From Deltaproteobacteria bacterium (GTDB taxonomy: Bacteria > Desulfobacterota > Syntrophia > Syntrophales > UBA2210), in the NCBI GenBank assembly GCA_016933965.1, contig JAFGTS010000005.1, forward strand, positions 1-35,999: 35,999 bases of DNA, given 5' to 3'. Within the stretch, counting starts at the first letter, position 1. Every line of letters begins with the position of its first letter. Under the pieces are notes generated by a model. That model ran no database searches. It was not told the origin of the DNA and saw only the letters and a program-made list of their open reading frames with translations. Shown piece by piece: positions 31,764 through 35,999 of this stretch. The translations under genes were made by a program, and so were the position numbers.

Positions 31764-33359
31764 CTACCGGCGTGACGGAACTTCTGATCCGGGCAGACGT
31801 ATTCTCAGGACGGCTTCCCGGGTCGTCTCCGTTTCCGAACCGGACGTATCAATGATGATATGCCGGTCGTTCGGAAATTCATCGATCTTCTCAAACCGTG
31901 CTTTCTGTTCGTGATAGATTTCCCACCGGCCGTCGGATGCCTCGTTCCGATCGGACATCCTCCTGTCGAGGCGTTTTCTGACAACATCCCCGGGACAGAC
32001 CGACTCGACGACATACAGATCCGCCCCCAGAGTTTCGGCAAGCCTGCGGGCACGCTCTCGCTCCGCTTTTGTTCTGAAAGAAGCGTCTATGATGACGGAT
32101 CTCCCCGCTTCGACGGCCGCCGCGGCCAGTTCAAATACTCGCTCGTAGGTTTTCTGAGAGATCTCTTCTGAGTAGATGCCGACACCAAACGGTTCATAGT
32201 GCCGTTCCGATGCCTTCCTGCTGAGCATCTCTTTTCTTACCACGTCACTTCGTATGATCTCGGCCTCGAGGAACGGTGCCATATTCCGGGCCAGAACGCT
32301 TTTCCCCGTTCCCATGAGACCCGCCATGATGATCACGATAGGCTTTTCGGGACGGGCGGCGTAGCGGACGGAGAGGTCGAAGTACCGTGATGCCGTTTCC
32401 ACCGCCTTTGCGCGCTCCTCCGGTGAAACAGCGGTGTCTTTGCTCTTGAAGCCGATGACCTTTGCGCGGACGTAAGCGAAGTAGCATTTGTAAAAATTGA
32501 GGAGCATGGCGATATCCCGGTCGCCAGAGTATTCCAGGTAGGAATTGATGAAGCGGTCGCTCAACCACGGGTGGTCGTTGTAATCAAGGTCCATGGCGAG
32601 GAACGAGACTTCCGCCGCGACATCGAGATACCGGAAACGCTTGTTGAACTCTATGCAGTCGAATATGACGATATCATCACCGGTGATGCAGATGTGCTCG
32701 AGGTGGAGGTCTCCGTGACAGTCCCTTATCCGGTGTTCCTGAACACGCCGGTCGAAGAGGGTCCGGTTTACCTGAAGGAAATGATACACGTAGTTCCTGA
32801 TAAACCGGTACTGACCTTCCGTAATGGTGGTGCCGATATACTCCTCGGTCTGTTCAAAGTTCTCTTCATGGTTCCGGCATATCGTATCGAACCCGCCGGT
32901 ACGGTCTATTTCACCGCCCGTTTCCGCTTCCCGGTGAAAGAGGTGCACCTTTCGGGCGACGGCATCCATGACGGAGTCGTCAACGGTTCCCTCGGCAAGA
33001 AGGCGGTTCAGCATGCGTTCCTGGGGGATCCTTTTCATTCGCACGGCATATTCTACGGTCCTGCCGGGGCCGTCCAGCGCCAGGGAGCCCCCGGTTGCCT
33101 CCCGGATCTCGACGACATCCAGGTAAATGTCCCGGGCCAGGCGCCGGTTCAGACGGACCTCCTCCTCACAGTAATATTTTCGTTTTTCCAGCGTGGTGAA
33201 ATCGAGAAACCCGAAATCGACGGCCTTCTTGACTTTGAAGACCATCTCCCCGGCGATGAATATGAAAGAGATATGTGTCTGTATGCACTCCACCGACTCC
33301 GGCGGGTCGGGATAGAACAGGGGATTCGTCATGGAGGATACGATCGGGGGATGTGTCAT
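31764..33359 (-). CDS. Aminoglycoside-phosphotransferase-like domain fused to P-loop kinase
   Basis: The 531-residue protein has two parts. Residues about 1-325 form an APH-type kinase fold (FKVKKAVDFGFLDFTTLEKR; HGDLHLEHICI at 215-225; IVIFDCIEFNKRFRYLDVA). Residues about 340-520 form a zeta-toxin/Pnkp-like P-loop kinase (GLMGTGKS at 347-354; SVIIDASFRTKAERERARRL). This fusion (COG2187 with COG0645) is widespread, but its substrate is unknown, and resistance to aminoglycosides is not implied. ATG 33359 has AAGGAGAA six bases upstream; the frame to 33425 would overlap rlmN and is rejected. It follows rlmN by 29 bases. Confidence 0.88.
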   Translation of the reverse strand: MTHPPIVSSMTNPLFYPDPPESVECIQTHISFIFIAGEMVFKVKKAVDFGFLDFTTLEKRKYYCEEEVRLNRRLARDIYLDVVEIREATGGSLALDGPGRTVEYAVRMKRIPQERMLNRLLAEGTVDDSVMDAVARKVHLFHREAETGGEIDRTGGFDTICRNHEENFEQTEEYIGTTITEGQYRFIRNYVYHFLQVNRTLFDRRVQEHRIRDCHGDLHLEHICITGDDIVIFDCIEFNKRFRYLDVAAEVSFLAMDLDYNDHPWLSDRFINSYLEYSGDRDIAMLLNFYKCYFAYVRAKVIGFKSKDTAVSPEERAKAVETASRYFDLSVRYAARPEKPIVIIMAGLMGTGKSVLARNMAPFLEAEIIRSDVVRKEMLSRKASERHYEPFGVGIYSEEISQKTYERVFELAAAAVEAGRSVIIDASFRTKAERERARRLAETLGADLYVVESVCPGDVVRKRLDRRMSDRNEASDGRWEIYHEQKARFEKIDEFPNDRHIIIDTSGSETETTREAVLRIRLPGSEVPSRR

Positions 33360-33388
33360 TAGGTTCTCCTTCCCGGTGATGTGCCGGG

Positions 33389-34426
33389 TCATTCCGGTGA
33401 GGACTCGCCGGTCAGTTGGCCGCATGCCGCCAGGATGTCACTGCCCTTGCTCATGCGGACCATCGTCGTGTAGCCACGCTCGATGAGGATGTTCCGAAAG
33501 GCCTGGACCCGCTCCTCGGAGGGTGTTTTCAGGGGTGAGCCAGGAAATTCGTTGAAGGGGATGAGGTTTATCTTGCATCGCACCGTTCTCAGCAATCGCG
33601 CCAGTTTCTCGGCATCATCGTCACCGTCATTGACACCGGCTATCACGATATACTCAAAGGTGATCCTTCGCCGCCTGGGCATATTGTATGCGCGGCAGGC
33701 TTCAAGAAGCTTGTTGAGAGGGTATGTACTGTTGACGGGCATGAGTGCCTGTCGCGTCACGTCATCCGCCGCGTTGAGGGAAACGGCCAGGTTCGCCGAG
33801 GTATCCCTGCCCAGGCGGTATATGAGGGGAACGAGGCCACAGGTTGAAACGGTGACGCGCCGCTTCGAGACGGCAAGCCCCCAGTCGTCCGTGATGATAC
33901 CGATGGCCTTCACGGTATTTTCGTAATTCGCCAGGGGTTCTCCCATCCCCATCATGACAATGTTCTTTATGTCTTTTCCCTCGGGAAAGGTGAACCGCAG
34001 GCGAGTGACCTGGTCCACGATCTCCGACGTTCGCAGGTTCCGTTTGAGTCCCATGGTGCCCGTATAGCAGAAGGCGCATCCCATCGCGCACCCCGCCTGG
34101 GTGGAAATGCACAGCGTCCAGTGATTTTTCTCACGGATAAGGACACTTTCAATGGCAAGCCCGTCATCAAGGCGCCACAGCGCCTTTTTGGTGCCGTCCC
34201 GGGATTCGATGATCTTTTCCAGGGCGAGAGAGCTGATCCGGGCGCGGGAGGACATGCTGTCCCTGAAATCCCGTGAGAGGTCCGTCATGTCTTCAAAAGA
34301 GGTCAATCCGAAGCGATAGATCCATTTCATGATCTGTTTCGCCCGGTACCGCTCTTTCCCGAGGTCGGCGATGAACGCCTCCATTTCAGGGCATGTAAGG
34401 TCTTTGAGATCGGGCAGCTGTGTCAT
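33389..34426 (-). CDS. rlmN: 23S rRNA/tRNA adenine-C2 methyltransferase RlmN
   Basis: The 345-residue radical-SAM enzyme methylates C2 of A2503 in 23S rRNA and of A37 in some tRNAs. It has the cluster motif CAMGCAFC (Cys113, 117, 120), the SAM region MMGMGEPLANYENTVKAI, STCGLVPLIYRL, and the C-terminal methylated-Cys region SDILAACGQLTG. Start: ATG 34426 begins MTQLPDLKDLTCPEMEAFIA, the usual N-terminus; a TTG at 34501 would add 25 residues of unrelated sequence. The ribosome site GGAAGG is very close to the ATG. Confidence 0.93.
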   Translation of the reverse strand: MTQLPDLKDLTCPEMEAFIADLGKERYRAKQIMKWIYRFGLTSFEDMTDLSRDFRDSMSSRARISSLALEKIIESRDGTKKALWRLDDGLAIESVLIREKNHWTLCISTQAGCAMGCAFCYTGTMGLKRNLRTSEIVDQVTRLRFTFPEGKDIKNIVMMGMGEPLANYENTVKAIGIITDDWGLAVSKRRVTVSTCGLVPLIYRLGRDTSANLAVSLNAADDVTRQALMPVNSTYPLNKLLEACRAYNMPRRRRITFEYIVIAGVNDGDDDAEKLARLLRTVRCKINLIPFNEFPGSPLKTPSEERVQAFRNILIERGYTTMVRMSKGSDILAACGQLTGESSPE

Positions 34427-34530
34427 CCCTTCCCGTCCGTTATCGATGATCCCGCAGAGCCTGCGGGTGGAGGTTGTATCTGAAGTGCCTTCATAATTCA
34501 ACAGAAACTTTACTCAAAAGAGGAACACCT

Positions 34531-34878
34531 TCATTCCTTAACGCCATAGAGCGGGCAGAGCGGTGATGAACCGGGCTCAAAGTTCCTGCACGTCAGCGGT
34601 CGCGTTTCATAAATACTGCATGAATACCATCGTCCGGTCCATTCGAGAAAGGGGCAACCATGAAGGGGTAGCCCGGATCGCGCCGAAATGAGACGGTCCC
34701 CCGCCCAGACAGGGCGGTCGCGGTCGATGATATGCAGGATGTCGGAACGGCCCTCTCGACGCCAGCGCTCACGGTCGGCATCAGTGATATAGGCGGACAG
34801 GTGTGCCAGGCAGCAGGCGCCGCATTGCCTGCAGGATGTTTTTTCGCTCTTTTTTATTATGCCGGCTCCTTCCTTCAT
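34531..34878 (-). CDS. YkgJ-family Cys-cluster protein
   Basis: The 115-residue protein has the Zn/Fe-binding Cys pattern of the YkgJ (UPF0153) family: CRQCGACC near residue 16, then CPFLEW, CSIYETRPLTCRNF and CPLYGVKE. Eight or more cysteines would bind a metal or cluster; the function of the family is not known. ATG 34878 begins MKEGAGIIKKSEKTSCRQCG; no strong ribosome site is seen. Upstream frame to 34989 overlaps the divergent gene and is rejected. It lies 104 bases before rlmN on the same strand. Confidence 0.85.
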   Translation of the reverse strand: MKEGAGIIKKSEKTSCRQCGACCLAHLSAYITDADRERWRREGRSDILHIIDRDRPVWAGDRLISARSGLPLHGCPFLEWTGRWYSCSIYETRPLTCRNFEPGSSPLCPLYGVKE

Positions 34879-34962
34879 ATCAACTGCTTGACCCGGTGGC
34901 GGGAATCGGATAACTGACGGGAATACTCTAAAGCTGAAAAACGGACCATTTCGGAGAGTCGT

Positions 34963-35871
34963 ATGCCTCGACTGAACGTGACCGGTCACTTTTACCGGAA
35001 CCAGCCGGTTGACCTTTTGACGGAGTATACCATATGCGAGTCCCTTTCATCCACGAATTCCCCGTATATGGCCGCGCTTGAGCACCCCCGGACCTACGGC
35101 GCCCTCGTGGGTGAAAGACTGCGCGCCTGCGGCCTGCTGCACAGGGGGTGCCGTCTCTGTGAGATCGGCGGCGGGAGGGGAAGCCTCATGGCGGGGCTCC
35201 TTGAAGAACATGGTGATCTGGTCGACCATGTCCTGATGGTGGACCTTTCCCTTTCCTTTCTGAAGACGCAGAGAAAACGGCTGGAGTCGTGGAAGGACAG
35301 GGTAAGCTTTCTGAATGCCGATGTCAGCGGGTTTCTGCCTCCCCTGACGGATACATACCGCGTGATACTGAACGAGGTTGTGGGGGATCTCGATACCTGG
35401 GTGGATATTGAGAAACGTGAGCTTCCGTTTCCCGTGGCGACCCTGATCGAACGGTATCGTCTTGATATTCCCCGGACGGGCGCCTTTCATTTCAACATCG
35501 GCGCGATCCTCCTCGTTGAGGAACTGTGCCGGAGGAACATCCCCGCCTTTATCGCCGAGCATGCCGGTGACTGCCTGATCCCCGCGGGGATGGAATACCT
35601 TTCCCGCGGGCTTCAGAGCGATGGATATCCGCGGGAGATCAGACTGAAGGAACACTCGGAATTTACCATACGGTTCGATCACCTCACGGCCGTTGCCCGA
35701 AGGTGGGGAAGGACCGTTCGAACGGGGCCGTTGATCGATCTGGTGGGTATCAGCCGGTCACCGAAAATGAAGTTCATTTTTACCGCCGGTGCCTGCGCGA
35801 CCGATGAACAGGAGCATATCCTCGAGTTGCTGGATCATATTCGGGAGTATCGATGGCTCATTATCAGTTGA
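34963..35871 (+). CDS. Class I SAM-dependent methyltransferase-like protein, target unknown
   Basis: The 302-residue protein has the Rossmann motif LCEIGGGRGSLMAGLLEEHG at about residues 64-83, then VDHVLMVDLSLSFLKTQRKR and VSFLNADVSGFLPP, and an acidic/aromatic post-motif NEVVGDLDTWVDIEKREL. It looks like the SAM-binding part of MidA-type or related methyltransferases, but the C-terminal 150 residues (HFNIGAILLVEELCRRNIPA, EHSEFTIRFDHLTAVARRWG) are not ones I recognise. ATG 34963 follows CGGAGAG. It is divergent from the YkgJ-type gene by 84 bases and ends at a repeat-rich stretch. Confidence 0.75.
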   Translation: MPRLNVTGHFYRNQPVDLLTEYTICESLSSTNSPYMAALEHPRTYGALVGERLRACGLLHRGCRLCEIGGGRGSLMAGLLEEHGDLVDHVLMVDLSLSFLKTQRKRLESWKDRVSFLNADVSGFLPPLTDTYRVILNEVVGDLDTWVDIEKRELPFPVATLIERYRLDIPRTGAFHFNIGAILLVEELCRRNIPAFIAEHAGDCLIPAGMEYLSRGLQSDGYPREIRLKEHSEFTIRFDHLTAVARRWGRTVRTGPLIDLVGISRSPKMKFIFTAGACATDEQEHILELLDHIREYRWLIIS

Positions 35872-35882
35872 AGCGTAACGCG

Positions 35883-35940
35883 GCATGTGGACTTTTTTCA
35901 AAGCCGCAATAATGACAGTCTCGCAAAAAGTCAAATATCG
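35883..35940. repeat. Partial copy of the palindromic repeat family
   Basis: GCATGTGGACTTTTT at 35883-35897 is the reverse complement of 27685-27699, the edge of the 109-bp element. A second fragment, TCTCGCAAAAAGTC, follows at 35931 and back. The copy is broken and stops at the window-end repeat. It follows the methyltransferase gene and may act as its transcript end. Confidence 0.5.
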
Positions 35941-35945
35941 TGTCA

Positions 35946-35963
35946 CTCCCGCGAAAGCGGGAG
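35946..35963. repeat. Perfect GAAA-loop palindrome of a dispersed repeat
   Basis: CTCCCGC-GAAA-GCGGGAG forms a seven-pair stem with a GNRA tetraloop. The sequence after it (CCCATAACTGCTTAAAAATA) runs to the window edge and fits a widely dispersed bacterial intergenic repeat type; only its left part is visible. Confidence 0.6.
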
Positions 35964-35999
35964 CCCATAACTGCTTAAAAATACTGGATTCCGTGTCAA

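Noticed and set aside
31764-33359. Aminoglycoside resistance gene
   Set aside because: The APH fold is shared by many kinases of other substrates; the fusion is a housekeeping-type family of unknown role, not a resistance enzyme.
32571-33362. Open frame of 263 codons on the plus strand
   Set aside because: Antisense to the APH-like half of the kinase fusion, which carries the HGDLHLEH motif.

Overview
The window reads as a chromosomal segment of a GC-rich Gram-negative bacterium. A BamD-like outer-membrane lipoprotein, NtrC-family regulation with a -24/-12 promoter, an archaeal-type tungstate transporter and a phenylacetate-CoA ligase paired with a tandem-ACT protein together suggest an anaerobic deltaproteobacterial lineage (Desulfobacterota, perhaps near Syntrophales). 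That placement is inference from gene content. No rRNA, tRNA, phage, transposase or CRISPR array was seen. Genes are dense and mostly intact; only the first is cut by the window edge.

Left part (1-12400): a partial PAS/LuxR regulator, TrmO and an MBL-fold hydrolase precede a sensor kinase and a sigma54 response regulator with a good -24/-12 promoter and upstream direct repeats. On the same strand follows a molybdenum-storage-protein (MosA/MosB) homologue. Next come a 68-residue unknown protein divergent from a PadR regulator, a four-gene minus-strand operon (wtpA-wtpB-wtpC plus a shortened TiaS-like protein) and a divergent HTH/periplasmic-binding-like regulator. I read this as a molybdenum/tungsten acquisition, storage and regulation island, and it is the best candidate here for an under-described system.

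Middle (12400-25720): SemiSWEET, ManC and a CoA-transferase-like/GNAT fusion form a minus-strand run, followed by a THUMP-type rRNA methyltransferase. Then comes the phosphate regulon: phoB, a plus-strand Na/Pi symporter with a PhoU tail, and the operon pstS-pstC-pstA-pstB-phoU-phoR. A three-repeat Pho box sits ten bases upstream of a -10 hexamer in front of pstS.

Right part (25890-35999): phenylacetate-CoA ligase and an ACT-ACT protein, then a repeat-rich zone. It holds a 109-bp imperfect palindrome and a roughly 770-bp cassette in which a small gene with two HTH-like repeats is framed by nested inverted repeats built of octamers. After it lie a saccharopine-dehydrogenase-like protein, an MTA/MTI phosphorylase, thioredoxin with BamD, a phosphotransferase/P-loop kinase fusion, RlmN, a YkgJ-type cysteine protein and a divergent SAM methyltransferase. 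The window ends in further copies of dispersed palindromic repeats.
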